From contig NZ_JARXVF010000005.1 of the NCBI RefSeq assembly GCF_029892515.1, positions 62,001-126,000 of the forward strand: a stretch of 64,000 nt of DNA, read 5' to 3'. Below the pieces are notes generated by a model. It made no database searches. It was not told the origin of the DNA and saw only the letters and a list, made by a program, of their open reading frames with translations. Below are positions 41,212 to 50,610 of this stretch, in pieces; position 1 is the stretch's first letter, and each line of letters starts with the position of its first letter. Source of the stretch: Pseudaminobacter soli (ex Li et al. 2025) (GTDB taxonomy: Bacteria; Pseudomonadota; Alphaproteobacteria; Rhizobiales; Rhizobiaceae). The translations under genes and the position numbers were made by a program.

Positions 41212-42002
41212 TCGCCCGGCCCTCCACCATATTTCTGGCTGCGGTCACTGCGCTGGTCGCCGTGCTGCTCTACAGTCCGCTGTTCGTGCCGATCGTGTCG
41301 TCATTCTTCACGGTGGCGCATGGCGAAGTCCTCTGGTCGTCTCCCACCATTGCCGCCTATGTGTCGCTGGCCGGAAACAGAGAAATCCTCGCCGCCTTGC
41401 GCGCCACGCTGGTCGTCGGCGCCTGCACGGTGCTTCTTTCGGTGTGCAGCGGAACGCTGCTGGCGCTCTACTATCATGGCCGCCGCAGCGGCCGCGGCGC
41501 GCTGCAGTTCATCATTTTTCTGCCGTTCCTGATGCCGCCCATCATCAGCGGCCTGGCGCTGCTGATCTTCTTCCGCGAGGTCGGGCTGGAACGCTCGCTG
41601 CTGACGGTGGTCATCGGCCATACGGTCTTCGTTCTCGCCATTGTCTACCGCACGGTCCTGACCCGGCTACAATCGCTGAGCCGCTCGCTGGTCGAGGCCT
41701 CCTACGATCTTGGCGCCACCAGCTGGCAGACCTTCTGGCGCGTGCTGTTGCCGAACCTGTCGAGCGCCATGGCCGGCGGCGCGATCCTCGCCTTTGCCCT
41801 GTCCTTCGACGAGACCATGATCACTATCCTCGTCACCGGCACCCAGAGCACGCTGCCGGTCAGGCTGTGGGCGATGATGCGACTGGGCTTCTCGCCCGAC
41901 ATCAACGCGCTGGTGGCGTTGATCCTCATCTTCACCGTGCTGCTCTGCGTGCTGGCGGCCCGCGTGCTCATTCCCAAGCAGGCCGCCACGGCTGCGCACT
42001 GA
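41208..42002 (+). CDS. ABC transporter permease, PotC-like
   Basis: 264 residues with about six helices and the EAA loop YDLGATSWQTFWRVLLPNLSSAMAGG near 163-188, typical of PotC/PotI. FTVLLCVLAARVLIPKQ closes the last helix. Last gene of the importer operon; it is convergent with the copper operon, with 17 nt between the stop codons. Confidence 0.92.
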   Translation: MIARPSTIFLAAVTALVAVLLYSPLFVPIVSSFFTVAHGEVLWSSPTIAAYVSLAGNREILAALRATLVVGACTVLLSVCSGTLLALYYHGRRSGRGALQFIIFLPFLMPPIISGLALLIFFREVGLERSLLTVVIGHTVFVLAIVYRTVLTRLQSLSRSLVEASYDLGATSWQTFWRVLLPNLSSAMAGGAILAFALSFDETMITILVTGTQSTLPVRLWAMMRLGFSPDINALVALILIFTVLLCVLAARVLIPKQAATAAH

Positions 42003-42019
42003 GGTCGCTTGCTGCGCCT

Positions 42020-43627
42020 TCAGGGCCTGATGTCGATCTTGCCTTCGATCCGCGCGATATCGAAGTCGCTGATAAGTATGTCGACGCGGACATTCCACGT
42101 ACCCGGCAGCGGCAGCACCAGGTCGGACGCTCGCCAGGATCCGTCGCCGGGCTTCATCGCCTTGCGCTTGATCGGCTGGATGCCGGCCGCCGGGTTGGAA
42201 AAGACGAAGCTGACTTCCTTGGCATCGAGCGCCCCGAAGTCGCCCGTCATAATGATCGCCGAGACAGTGACGGGGCCTGCCCGACCTGGCGTCACCGTGA
42301 CATCGGCCATCGCCTTTTCCGTATGTATATGCGTGGAGGCCGGCTGCGCGGCGGCGATCGCCAGCGCCCTCGGCGGAGGCGTGAAGCGCCAGCAGGCAAC
42401 CACCGCGAAAACCATCAGCACGATCGCGGTCTCTGCGGCAATGGAGCGGACGAGACGGCGAACGGCCTGGGCATCGCCCGCTTCACAGGGCCTGGTTAGC
42501 CGCCAGCGATTGAATGCGGCAAGTCCGAACAGCACGGCAAGAAGCGCGAGCTTGACGAGGAGGACGTTGCCATAGGCCGTGTCGAGAAGCGCCTGCGGCG
42601 TCTGCACCTGAATGACGGCAAGTGCGATGCCCGCGACCACGAGAACTACGACTGCATAGGGAATGCAGGCGGAGAAGCGCCGCAGAGCCGTCACGCTGCC
42701 CGCATCGCCCGCGCGCAGGCCAAGGCCGAGCGGCAGCAGGGCGCCGGTCCAGATGGCGATTGCAGAGGCGTGGAGAAACACCGACGGACGCGTCAGCCAT
42801 TGCGGCTCGGCCGCACTTGCATGACCGCTGAGGCTGAGTGCCAATGCCCCGGTCAGAAGCCCCGCCAGCGACAACCAGCGTGCGAGGGCCTCGGAGCGCG
42901 CAAGCAGCGCAAGGCCTGACAGGACGATCGCGCCGATCATGACGGCCACTGTCCTGCCAAAACTGGTGCCCATGCCGGCCGACCATATGGCTGGATCGAA
43001 GAAGCGGGAGACAGGCGCGCCGAGCACGTCGAGTCCCTGGAAGCCGGCCGAAGCTATGGTTCCGACAAGGCCGATGCCGAGTGCTGCGCCCACCAGTCTC
43101 GTGCCCGCCCGTTCTCCCGAAGCGAGCCAGCTGAACGCGAAGACGCCGCCGATGCCGATGAAAAGGCCGATATAAAGTGCAAGCTTGCTCAGCCAGAGGC
43201 CAGCGCGCACCTGCCAATCCACCAGCTCCGGCACGGGCGGCGGCGCGGCACTTGCCTCGCCGATCGAGAAAACGACGGAGCCGCCGACCGGATGCCCATC
43301 CTCCGAGATCACGCGCCAGGACAGCACATGTGTGCCATGCTTGAGATCAGTCGGAGCCTCGATGTCGAGGGTGCGGTCGCGCAGGACGAATTTATCGAGC
43401 GACACCGAAGTGCCGTCAGGCTTGATCAATCGAAGCGAGATCGGCGACACCGGCTCGTTGTAAGAAAGCGCATAGCGGGCCGGCGGTGCATCGACCACGG
43501 CCCCATCCTGCGGTTCGGTCGCGGTCAGGGAAGCGTGGGCGGCCGCCACTGAAGCCAGGCCCAGCCATAGCAGCATGGCCAGCGCAAGCTTGCGCATGTC
43601 GAAGCCAATATTGCGAAACCCGGCCAT
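42020..43627 (-). CDS. CopC-CopD fusion protein (copper resistance/uptake) with C-terminal extra domain
   Basis: 535 residues from ATG 43627, which has GGGGAGA 7 nt upstream. After a signal peptide the CopC cupredoxin-like domain (about 31-125) starts at the mature HASLTATEPQDGAVV, where the N-terminal His is the Cu(II) ligand, and holds SEDGHPVGGSVVF. It is followed by about eight CopD membrane helices (about 140-415) and a soluble YtkA/FixH-like C-terminal domain (about 430-535). The YcnJ-type fusion imports copper across the inner membrane. A terminator-like hairpin lies between it and the preceding gene. Confidence 0.88.
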   Translation of the reverse strand: MAGFRNIGFDMRKLALAMLLWLGLASVAAAHASLTATEPQDGAVVDAPPARYALSYNEPVSPISLRLIKPDGTSVSLDKFVLRDRTLDIEAPTDLKHGTHVLSWRVISEDGHPVGGSVVFSIGEASAAPPPVPELVDWQVRAGLWLSKLALYIGLFIGIGGVFAFSWLASGERAGTRLVGAALGIGLVGTIASAGFQGLDVLGAPVSRFFDPAIWSAGMGTSFGRTVAVMIGAIVLSGLALLARSEALARWLSLAGLLTGALALSLSGHASAAEPQWLTRPSVFLHASAIAIWTGALLPLGLGLRAGDAGSVTALRRFSACIPYAVVVLVVAGIALAVIQVQTPQALLDTAYGNVLLVKLALLAVLFGLAAFNRWRLTRPCEAGDAQAVRRLVRSIAAETAIVLMVFAVVACWRFTPPPRALAIAAAQPASTHIHTEKAMADVTVTPGRAGPVTVSAIIMTGDFGALDAKEVSFVFSNPAAGIQPIKRKAMKPGDGSWRASDLVLPLPGTWNVRVDILISDFDIARIEGKIDIRP

Positions 43628-43655
43628 GATCCGATCTCCCCTGCCCCAAAAGGAA

Positions 43656-43678
43656 GGCCGGCGCAGAACGCGCCGGCC
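43656..43678 (-). terminator. Hairpin between the YcnI and CopC-CopD genes
   Basis: GGCCGGCGC (43656-43664) and GCGCCGGCC (43670-43678) pair perfectly over a 5-nt loop. On the minus strand the hairpin is followed by TTCCTTTTGGGG, a short U-rich tail. It lies 9 nt after the YcnI-like gene and 29 nt before the CopC-CopD start, so it is likely a partial terminator. Confidence 0.7.
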
Positions 43679-43687
43679 ATATTGTCG

Positions 43688-44224
43688 TCAGTGGCCTGCG
43701 GCCTTTTCCAGAAGCTTCACCCCGGGAGCCGGCAGTTCGAGATCGTCCGAAGTCTTGCCCTCCGCGGGAATCTCGATCCAGCGTTCCACCGCACCTTCCG
43801 GGCATTCCTGCACGACCGGGAAGTAGAGCGTTTCGCCGGCCTTCAGGTCAGGCGTGAGGAAGGCGCGGAAGACGAACTCGTCATATTCGTCGTCGCCCAG
43901 ATTGCCGCCGCTCCAGATGATTTCCTTGACGCCTTCGCTGGTCGGGGTGCCGTAGTAGTCGTAGGACTTGGCGTAGGGGCCGCGAACCTTTTCGAGCTTC
44001 CAGCCGGCCTTCGGCTGCGGCTTGACCGAAATGACGCCTTCCGGGACCTGCACGCGTACGACGTTGGTCGGCTTGCCGTCGCAGCCATGCGGTACGCGGA
44101 ACACCGCCTTGTAGGTCGAGCCGACCGGCGCTTCCTTGCCCTCCAGCGTAACGTGGGCCATGGCGGCCGTGCTTCCGAGCGTAAGCAGCGCGGTCGCGGC
44201 AATGAGTTTCTTGAACATATTCAT
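43688..44224 (-). CDS. YcnI/DUF1775 periplasmic copper chaperone
   Basis: 178 residues with a signal peptide (MFKKLIAATALLTLGSTAAMA). The mature protein begins HVTLEGKEAPVGSTY; the N-terminal His and the tryptophan in GWKLEKVRG are typical of the DUF1775 Cu(II) site. DUF1775 proteins bind copper in the periplasm and usually pair with YcnJ-type CopCD, as here. It is 104 nt downstream of the SCO gene. Confidence 0.88.
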   Translation of the reverse strand: MNMFKKLIAATALLTLGSTAAMAHVTLEGKEAPVGSTYKAVFRVPHGCDGKPTNVVRVQVPEGVISVKPQPKAGWKLEKVRGPYAKSYDYYGTPTSEGVKEIIWSGGNLGDDEYDEFVFRAFLTPDLKAGETLYFPVVQECPEGAVERWIEIPAEGKTSDDLELPAPGVKLLEKAAGH

Positions 44225-44328
44225 CTCTCCATAGGTATTAGGTTTGCCCCTGCATGGGGCGTTCAGCCGAGTGGCGTTGCCGCCAATCAGATTTTCGTGG
44301 GACGGGATGCGAGGCTGGTGTCCGGCGG

Positions 44329-44934
44329 TTAGCCGTTGACCAGCCTTTCGAGCTTCGCCAGCCGGACCTTGGGGTCCTCTTGATAGGAGATGACCCCGCT
44401 GAAGCGGCCTTCTGCGTCCATGAGATAGACCGATGCCGTATGGTCCATCGTGTAGTCGCCGCCGTCGGTCGGAACCTTCTTCCAGTAGGCGCGATAGGCC
44501 TTGCCGACGGATGCGATCGCTTCCTGGCTGCCGGTCAATCCGATGATGCGCGGATCGAACGACTTGAGGTAGCTGGACATGAACTCGGGCGTATCCCTCT
44601 CCGGATCGACGCTGACGAACAGGACCTTGAGCTTGTCGGCCTTATCGCCCAATGCCTTCAGCGCTTCGGACATTTCCCAAAGGGTCGTCGGGCAGACTTC
44701 CGGACAGTGGGTGAAGCCGAAGAACACGGCGAAGGGGGATCCCTTGAGATCCTCGTTCGACAGCGGCTTGCCGTCCTGCGTGGTCAGCTTGAACGGCCCG
44801 CCGATGTCGACAAGGGCCATCTGCTGCTCCCGCAAGGGGCTGTTCGGGCCAAGCAGGTACACTGCACCCCCGCCCAGCAGCACCGCGCCGGCGGCAATCG
44901 CCACCAGCGCCGTGCGCGCCGATGCTGCGGCCAT
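44329..44934 (-). CDS. SCO1/SenC-family copper chaperone
   Basis: 201 residues from ATG 44934 with an N-terminal membrane anchor (about 8-28). The thioredoxin-like domain carries the copper-binding CPEVCP (Cys77, Cys81) and the third ligand His in MDHTASVYL, all intact. SCO proteins reduce and metallate the CuA site of cytochrome c oxidase. It starts 1 nt after the PCuAC gene, so the two act together. Confidence 0.92.
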   Translation of the reverse strand: MAAASARTALVAIAAGAVLLGGGAVYLLGPNSPLREQQMALVDIGGPFKLTTQDGKPLSNEDLKGSPFAVFFGFTHCPEVCPTTLWEMSEALKALGDKADKLKVLFVSVDPERDTPEFMSSYLKSFDPRIIGLTGSQEAIASVGKAYRAYWKKVPTDGGDYTMDHTASVYLMDAEGRFSGVISYQEDPKVRLAKLERLVNG

Positions 44935-44935
44935 G

Positions 44936-45487
44936 TCAGCCCCCGTGGCCGCTGTGATCGTTTTCGCCGCCCATGTCGTCGACGGAAAACTCCACATCCA
45001 CGGTGCCGGCCTTTTCAAAGGTCAGCGTGCCCTTGAACGACTCGCCCTTCTTGGGCGGGTGCTTCAGGTCCATGAACATGATGTGATACGAGCCGGGCTT
45101 GAGCTCGACCTTGCCGCCGGCCGGAACCTCGACGCCAGCCGGAACCGGACGCATGGTCATGACGCCATTGGCGTCGACGGCCATCTCGTGGATCTCAGAC
45201 TTGCCGGCGATCTCGCTGGTGATTGAGACGAGCCGGTCGGCCGCCGAGCCTTCGTTCTTGAGCGTCAGATACCCTGCCGCCACCTTGGCACCCGCAGGGA
45301 TGGCACGCGACCAGGGATGAACGACCTCGATGTCGCCGGCCTTGAACTCATGTGCCCACAGCGAATGCGACATTGCAAAGAACAAGGCGAGCGCGAAGGC
45401 AAGGATGCCCAGTCGCTCTACGAATGAACGGGAACGGTTGAACGGATAGGCGACGGCGCGCGCGATGGTGCGTGAATTTGAATGCAT
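44936..45487 (-). CDS. PCuAC-type periplasmic Cu(I) chaperone
   Basis: 183 residues. A signal peptide or membrane anchor (about 24-45, [20 protein letters not shown]) precedes the PCuAC domain, starting [19 protein letters not shown]. The Met/His copper ligands are seen in [18 protein letters not shown] and [10 protein letters not shown]. The C-terminal tail is His-rich ([11 protein letters not shown]). It delivers Cu(I) to the CuA centre of cytochrome oxidase together with the SCO protein encoded next. Confidence 0.92.
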   Translation of the reverse strand: MHSNSRTIARAVAYPFNRSRSFVERLGILAFALALFFAMSHSLWAHEFKAGDIEVVHPWSRAIPAGAKVAAGYLTLKNEGSAADRLVSITSEIAGKSEIHEMAVDANGVMTMRPVPAGVEVPAGGKVELKPGSYHIMFMDLKHPPKKGESFKGTLTFEKAGTVDVEFSVDDMGGENDHSGHGG

Positions 45488-45585
45488 TGTAGTGCTCCTG
45501 ATTGGCGCCCGCTGCCGCAGGACGGCAAATCAGGCGCGCATTGATGGACGTGCAAAAGCAGGCGCCGCAAATGGCGCGGCGTGCT

Positions 45586-45975
45586 TCAGGCCATCAATGG
45601 AGGAGCGCGGGGACTTCCCGGGTCGTGATCCAGTCTGGAGGCGGGGCTGCCATCATAATGCACCGGAAGGCTGACGGAGACGGACCTCGGCGGCTTGGCC
45701 ACGAAACCGGCAGTGCGGTCAATGGCGACAAGCGGTGCGAACATGCTGCACGCCATCGTGCAGCAGTCCGTCATATTCTGATGGTCCCGGCTCGTCGGGC
45801 TTTCGCCCTTGCCGTTCATGCTTGTGGAACAGATCGGATTGCCGAAGGCGTCGAGCTGCAGGGCGTTCGTGCTTGCGCCGAGCGCGAGGGCACCTACGGC
45901 CGACTGAAGGACGAGCAGATAGGCGGCGACAAGCGCAACCAGAATGCTCCAACCCTTATGCCGGAAGTTGCACAC
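45586..45975 (-). CDS. DUF2946-like small membrane-anchored protein of a copper operon
   Basis: 129 residues. One N-terminal hydrophobic helix (about 10-33) is followed by a periplasmic segment with ICSTSMNGKG and DHQNMTDCCTMACSMFAP, a Cys/Met/His cluster that could bind Cu(I). This arrangement (helix, then H-x2-CC-x2-C-like motif, Pro-rich tail) is characteristic of DUF2946, often found at the head of copper-trafficking operons. It is the first gene here. Function beyond copper association is unknown. Confidence 0.72.
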   Translation of the reverse strand: MCNFRHKGWSILVALVAAYLLVLQSAVGALALGASTNALQLDAFGNPICSTSMNGKGESPTSRDHQNMTDCCTMACSMFAPLVAIDRTAGFVAKPPRSVSVSLPVHYDGSPASRLDHDPGSPRAPPLMA

Positions 45976-46308
45976 GCACCTCGTCTCCCTTCACCTTCGC
46001 TTTAACAGCTGGAATACCCATTGGAAAGGTCAAGGCTGCGGAGTGCGCAGCGAGAATTCCGCCTGCATCGGGCCTCGCGCCGCTTTGTCGCGCCCCGCAG
46101 CGCGAAGGTGGCCGAGGCAATACACAAGACAACGTGACCCGGGCGCGCCTAGACTTTTGCCGGCCTCACAATATCTGCATCCTCTGGGTGCGATTTATTG
46201 CGAAACTGCCCTTCAAATCCATATTGAACGGGAATGCCGAACCTTCGTCGCACTCCGAGTGCGCAACGGTGGTTTGGCGTTTGGGCTCGGCTGCGGAGCG
46301 GAAGCCTC
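45976..46308. promoter_or_regulatory. Divergent control region between copper operon and efflux operon
   Basis: 333 nt without a convincing gene. On the minus strand TTGACC (46033-46028) is followed 20 nt later by TGTTAA (46007-46002), an over-long spacer of the kind used by MerR-family activators such as CueR, though the expected ACCTT/AAGGT dyad is not complete. It lies about 30-60 nt upstream of the DUF2946 start. Nothing distinctive was seen on the plus strand. Confidence 0.35.
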
Positions 46309-47484
46309 ATGTCCGACAGCACGATCGACCAGGAGGTTGCCGACAGGCCGCACGCCGAACAAGGCAACCAGCAGCCGAAGCCGGACGACACACCCGCCGA
46401 CAGCGGGGCAGCGACCGGCGAGGATGCCGAGGGCGTGGCTCGGCGCAAGCGGCGTCGTCCGTGGGTGTTCACCATAGGCCTGATCGTCCTGGCTCTGCTG
46501 GCTGCCGGTGGCTACTACTATTACCTGTCGACCTGGAACGTCGAAAGCACGGACGACGCCTATACGGACGGCCGCGTCGTTTCCATCGCGCCCCAGGTCT
46601 CGGGCGTGGTCGTGTCGCTGGACGTCAACGACAACCAGTTCGTGAATGAGGGCGACCCGCTCATCCACATCGATCCGCGCCAATATGAGAACGACCGCGA
46701 TTTGGCCGAGGGCGCGCTGGCGACTGCGAAGGCCCAGCATCAAGGCCAGCAGTTCGGCGCCGAGATCGCCCGCAAGAACTTTCCCGCCCTGCTCGAACAG
46801 GCCAAGGCGCAACTGGCAAGCGCCAATGCCGCACTCGCCAAGGCGCAGGCCGATTTCAACCGCCAGGCCAGCCTGTCCAAGCAGGCCACCTCCCAGCAGG
46901 AGGTGGATGCGGCCAAGGCAGCGCTGAAGCAGGCGCAGGCGCAAGTCGCCCTCGCCAATGCGCAGATCACCCAGAACTCGCCCGTTCCGCAGCGCATCGG
47001 CGAGACAGATGCGCAGGTCGGGCAGCTTCAGGGGCAGGTCGAGCAGGCGCAGGCGCGCCTCGATCAGGCGAACCTCAACCTGTCCTGGACGGTGGTCAAT
47101 GCGCCGCAGAGCGGCTGGGTGACAAAGCGCAATGTGGAACAGGGCAACTTCGTCACCGCCGGCCAGCAGATCATGTCCATCGTGACGCCCGATGTCTGGA
47201 TCACGGCCAACTTCAAGGAATCGCAGCTGGCCGACATGCGCCCGGGACAAAAGGTGCAGATCAGCGTCGACGGCTACCCACGGCTCGACCTGCGCGGCCA
47301 TGTCGACAGCATCCAGCTCGGTTCCGGCTCGAAGTTCACCGCCTTCCCGCCGGAGAACGCCACGGGCAATTTCGTCAAGGTGGTGCAGCGTGTGCCGGTG
47401 AAGATCGTCATCGACAGCGGTCTCGACCCCAAGGTGCCGCTGCCCCTCGGCATTTCGGTCGTGCCGACGGTGACCGTGAGATGA
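46309..47484 (+). CDS. EmrA-like periplasmic adaptor (HlyD/MFP family)
   Basis: 391 residues from ATG 46309. A long cytoplasmic N-terminus (about 48 residues, acidic then RRKRRRP) leads to one membrane helix (about 50-70), a lipoyl half-motif (DAYTDGRVVSIAPQVSGVV), a long coiled-coil hairpin (about 115-230, Ala/Gln/Lys-rich), the second lipoyl half (VNAPQSGWV) and a beta-barrel (ITANFKESQLADMRPG). It links the MFS pump to the outer-membrane channel. It overlaps emrB-like by 4 nt. Confidence 0.9.
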   Translation: MSDSTIDQEVADRPHAEQGNQQPKPDDTPADSGAATGEDAEGVARRKRRRPWVFTIGLIVLALLAAGGYYYYLSTWNVESTDDAYTDGRVVSIAPQVSGVVVSLDVNDNQFVNEGDPLIHIDPRQYENDRDLAEGALATAKAQHQGQQFGAEIARKNFPALLEQAKAQLASANAALAKAQADFNRQASLSKQATSQQEVDAAKAALKQAQAQVALANAQITQNSPVPQRIGETDAQVGQLQGQVEQAQARLDQANLNLSWTVVNAPQSGWVTKRNVEQGNFVTAGQQIMSIVTPDVWITANFKESQLADMRPGQKVQISVDGYPRLDLRGHVDSIQLGSGSKFTAFPPENATGNFVKVVQRVPVKIVIDSGLDPKVPLPLGISVVPTVTVR

Positions 47485-49073
47485 GCAGCGCCGAGGCCAC
47501 CCTGCCCGCGGCCGGCGCGGCTTGGAAACCCCGTTCCAACCCCTGGCTGATCGCCATCGTCGTCACCATCGCCGCCTTTATGGAAGTGCTCGACACGACG
47601 ATCGTCAATGTCGCCCTGCCCCATATCGCCGGCAGCCTGTCGTCGAGCAGCGACGAGGCGACCTGGGCGCTGACCTCCTATCTCGTCGCCAACGGCATCG
47701 TGCTGACGATCTCGGGCTGGCTGAGCGACCTGTTCGGCCGCAAGCGCTACTTCCTGATCTGCATAGCGATGTTCACCTTCACCTCGTTTCTGTGCGGCAT
47801 CGCCGGCAGCCTGCCGCAACTCATCGTCTTCCGCCTGGCACAAGGCTTCTTCGGCGGCGGCCTGCAGCCCACCCAGCAGGCAATCATCCTCGACACGTTT
47901 CCGCCCGAGAAGCGCGGGGCCGCTTTTGGCGTCGCAGCGATTGCCATCGTCGTTGCCCCGGTGCTGGGGCCGACGCTTGGCGGCTACATCACCGACCAGG
48001 TGTCATGGCGCTGGATATTCTTCCTCAACGTGCCGGTCGGTCTCGTGGCGGTGTTCTTCGTTTCGGTTCTGGTCCAGGATCCGCCCTGGGTAGCCAATGT
48101 GAAGCCGCGCCGCGTCGACTATATCGGCCTGATCCTCATCATCATCGGTCTCGGCTGCCTGCAGATCATGATGGACCGGGGCGAGGACGCTGGCTGGTTC
48201 GACTCGAAATTCATCCAGCTGATGGCCTTGCTCGCATTCGTAGGCATCTTGAGTGCCATCGGCTGGCTGCTGATCGCCCCGCATCCCATCGTCCGGCTCT
48301 CGGTGTTCAAGGATCGCAACTTCGCCGCCGGCTGCGTGATGATCGGAGCGACGGGCGCGCTTCTCTATGCGAGCGCAGTTCTGATACCCCAGCTTGCCCA
48401 GCAGACCCTCAACTACACGGCGACATGGGCCGGCCTCGTGCTTTCACCGGGAGGCGTGGCCGTCATATTGCTGATCCCGGTGATCGGCCGGCTGATGAAC
48501 ATGATCCAGACCCGCTACGTCATCGCCATCGGCTTCACGGTGATGGGGTTTGCGCTCTACTATGCCAGCGGCCTCGCGCCCAACATCGATTTCCGGACGC
48601 TGGTGATCATGCGGGTGTTCCAGTCGGCAGCACTCGCCTTCCTGTTCGTGCCGATCAGCACCATCACCTACCAGACGCTGTCGCGGGAGCTTCGCGGCGA
48701 TGGCGCGGCGTTGTTCTCCATGTTCCGCAACGTGTTCGGCTCAATCGGCATTTCGCTTGCAACGGCCGAGGTCACTCAACGAACCCAGGTACACCAGACA
48801 TATCTGTCGCAATGGGCGACACCGTCTCACCAGCCGTACCAGGATCTGGTCAACACATATGAGCAGGCGCTTCGGGCCGTGGGCAAGGTCGGCACCGTGG
48901 CCAACGACATGGCGATCGGGCACGTTTATCAACAGTTCCGTACGCAGGCGGTGGTATTGGCCTATTGCGACGTGTTCTTTTACTGCTCGATAGTTGCGTT
49001 CATCACGATTCCATTCTGCTTTCTTCTGTCACCGGGCAAACCTGGAGAAGGAGGCCCGGGCGGAATGCACTGA
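47481..49073 (+). CDS. EmrB-like DHA2 (14-helix) MFS drug efflux transporter
   Basis: 530 residues. Fourteen hydrophobic helices, with helix 1 motif D EVLDTTIVNVALPHIAGSL (about 32-52), motif A-like GWLSDLFGRKRYF and the DHA2 motif VLGPTLGGYITD. These are proton-driven exporters of hydrophobic toxicants. It works with the adaptor upstream and the outer-membrane factor 11 nt downstream, a complete tripartite pump. Confidence 0.92.
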   Translation: MSSAEATLPAAGAAWKPRSNPWLIAIVVTIAAFMEVLDTTIVNVALPHIAGSLSSSSDEATWALTSYLVANGIVLTISGWLSDLFGRKRYFLICIAMFTFTSFLCGIAGSLPQLIVFRLAQGFFGGGLQPTQQAIILDTFPPEKRGAAFGVAAIAIVVAPVLGPTLGGYITDQVSWRWIFFLNVPVGLVAVFFVSVLVQDPPWVANVKPRRVDYIGLILIIIGLGCLQIMMDRGEDAGWFDSKFIQLMALLAFVGILSAIGWLLIAPHPIVRLSVFKDRNFAAGCVMIGATGALLYASAVLIPQLAQQTLNYTATWAGLVLSPGGVAVILLIPVIGRLMNMIQTRYVIAIGFTVMGFALYYASGLAPNIDFRTLVIMRVFQSAALAFLFVPISTITYQTLSRELRGDGAALFSMFRNVFGSIGISLATAEVTQRTQVHQTYLSQWATPSHQPYQDLVNTYEQALRAVGKVGTVANDMAIGHVYQQFRTQAVVLAYCDVFFYCSIVAFITIPFCFLLSPGKPGEGGPGGMH

Positions 49074-49084
49074 CGGGGGGCGGA

Positions 49085-50578
49085 ATGTGGCGAACAACCA
49101 CGGCACTGGCAGCAATTACACTGCTTGCCGGATGCATGGTTGGCCCGAACTTCGTGCCGCCGAACCCGCAACTGCCCGAAACCTCGTATACGGATGACGT
49201 CCGCGACAGGCAGCTGCCGTTGCCGACGGACCCGTTGTGGTGGGCGACATTTCGCGATCCGATCCTGACCAGCCTCGCAAGCCAGATCGCTGGAGCCAAT
49301 CTCGACGTGCAGACCGCGACCGTCAGGCTCGCCGAAAGCCGCTTCCAGCGCGGCATCGCCGCCGCGGCCCAGTTTCCCTCGGCGAACGCCAACGCCAAAT
49401 ATGTGCGTGAGCTCTACAGCAATAACGGCATCGCCAGCCTTCTCGAAAACCTCCTGGTCGCGGAGGGAAGCCCGCCCTTCACGATCAAGCCGATCAACGA
49501 ATACACCGTCACTCTCGACGCCTCCTGGCAGCTCGATCTGTGGGGCAGCGTCCGCCGGCAGGTGGAGTCCGCCAGCGCCCAGGTCGACCAGGCCGCCGAG
49601 CGGCAACGCGACGCGTTGGTCTCCAGCATTGCCGAACTTGCGCGCGACTATATCCAGCTGCGCGGTGTGCAGACCCAGATCAGGATCGCCAACGACAATC
49701 TGAAGATCGCCAAGGACATCCTCGACCTGGTCGAGGAGCGCCACAAGAAGGGCCTCCAGAACGGGCTCGACGTCGAAAGTGCTGCCGCACAGGTCGAAAG
49801 CGTTCGCGCACAGATTCCGGCACTGCAGCAGCAGGAGGTGCAGAATATCAATGCGCTCAGCCTGCTGCTTGGCCGAGAACCGGGAGCGCTGAAGGCGGAG
49901 CTTGGCCGCCCCAGGGCGGTGCCGCCGGCACCGGCACGCGTGCCGGTGGGGGTGCCCTCCGAACTCGCACGACGGCGGCCGGATATCCGCGCGGCCGAAG
50001 CGCAGCTGCATGCCGCGACGGCCGACATCGGCGTCGCAGTCGGTGCCTTCTACCCGTCGATCCAGCTCAACGGCACGATCGGCTACGATTCACTCCACCT
50101 CAACAATTTGTTCAGCCCCGGCTCGCTGCAATACACGGTGGGACCGACGATTTCGGTGCCGATCTTCGCCGGCGGCCGGTTGAAGAGCACGCTGGAACTG
50201 CGCAAGGCACAGCAGGTGGAAGCGGCCATCGCCTATCGCAAGACGGTGCTGCAGGCGTGGCACGAAGTGGTCAACTCAATGGTCTCCTATCGCCTGGAGC
50301 GGGAGCGGCGCGGCCGCCTTTCGGCGCAGTTGCAACATGCGCGCGCTGCACTTGGCCTTGCGCGCGAACGGTATGTCGAGGGCGTGTCAGACTTCCTGAC
50401 CGTGCTCGATGCGGAACGGACGCTGCTGGATGCCTCGCAGCAGCAGGCGACGAGCAACACCAATGTCTCGCTCTATCTGGTGCAGCTGTTCAAGGCGCTC
50501 GGCGGCGGCTGGGAGCTGACCTTCCCGGTGGACGACCCGCCGCCGCCGGCCAAGCTGGTGGCCAGCGCCACGCCCTGA
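49085..50578 (+). CDS. NodT-family outer-membrane factor lipoprotein
   Basis: 497 residues from ATG 49085 (GGGGCGGA upstream). A lipoprotein signal with lipobox LLAGC (Cys about residue 16) precedes MVGPNFVPPNPQLPETS, the standard NodT/OprM start. Two OEP repeats follow (about 60-250 and 270-470) with AIAYRKTVLQAWHEVVNSM and GVSDFLTVLDAERTLLDA. It forms the trimeric outer-membrane channel of the Emr-type pump. Convergent with the ABC operon that follows. Confidence 0.92.
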   Translation: MWRTTTALAAITLLAGCMVGPNFVPPNPQLPETSYTDDVRDRQLPLPTDPLWWATFRDPILTSLASQIAGANLDVQTATVRLAESRFQRGIAAAAQFPSANANAKYVRELYSNNGIASLLENLLVAEGSPPFTIKPINEYTVTLDASWQLDLWGSVRRQVESASAQVDQAAERQRDALVSSIAELARDYIQLRGVQTQIRIANDNLKIAKDILDLVEERHKKGLQNGLDVESAAAQVESVRAQIPALQQQEVQNINALSLLLGREPGALKAELGRPRAVPPAPARVPVGVPSELARRRPDIRAAEAQLHAATADIGVAVGAFYPSIQLNGTIGYDSLHLNNLFSPGSLQYTVGPTISVPIFAGGRLKSTLELRKAQQVEAAIAYRKTVLQAWHEVVNSMVSYRLERERRGRLSAQLQHARAALGLARERYVEGVSDFLTVLDAERTLLDASQQQATSNTNVSLYLVQLFKALGGGWELTFPVDDPPPPAKLVASATP

Positions 50579-50610
50579 TCAGTTTCCTGCCGCCGACCGA
50601 CGGGGCCGGC

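Noticed and set aside
38146-42002. Naming the Pot-type importer as a proven putrescine system linked to ornithine decarboxylase
   Set aside because: The genes are 36 kb apart, and the ligand residues of the binding protein could not be assigned by eye.
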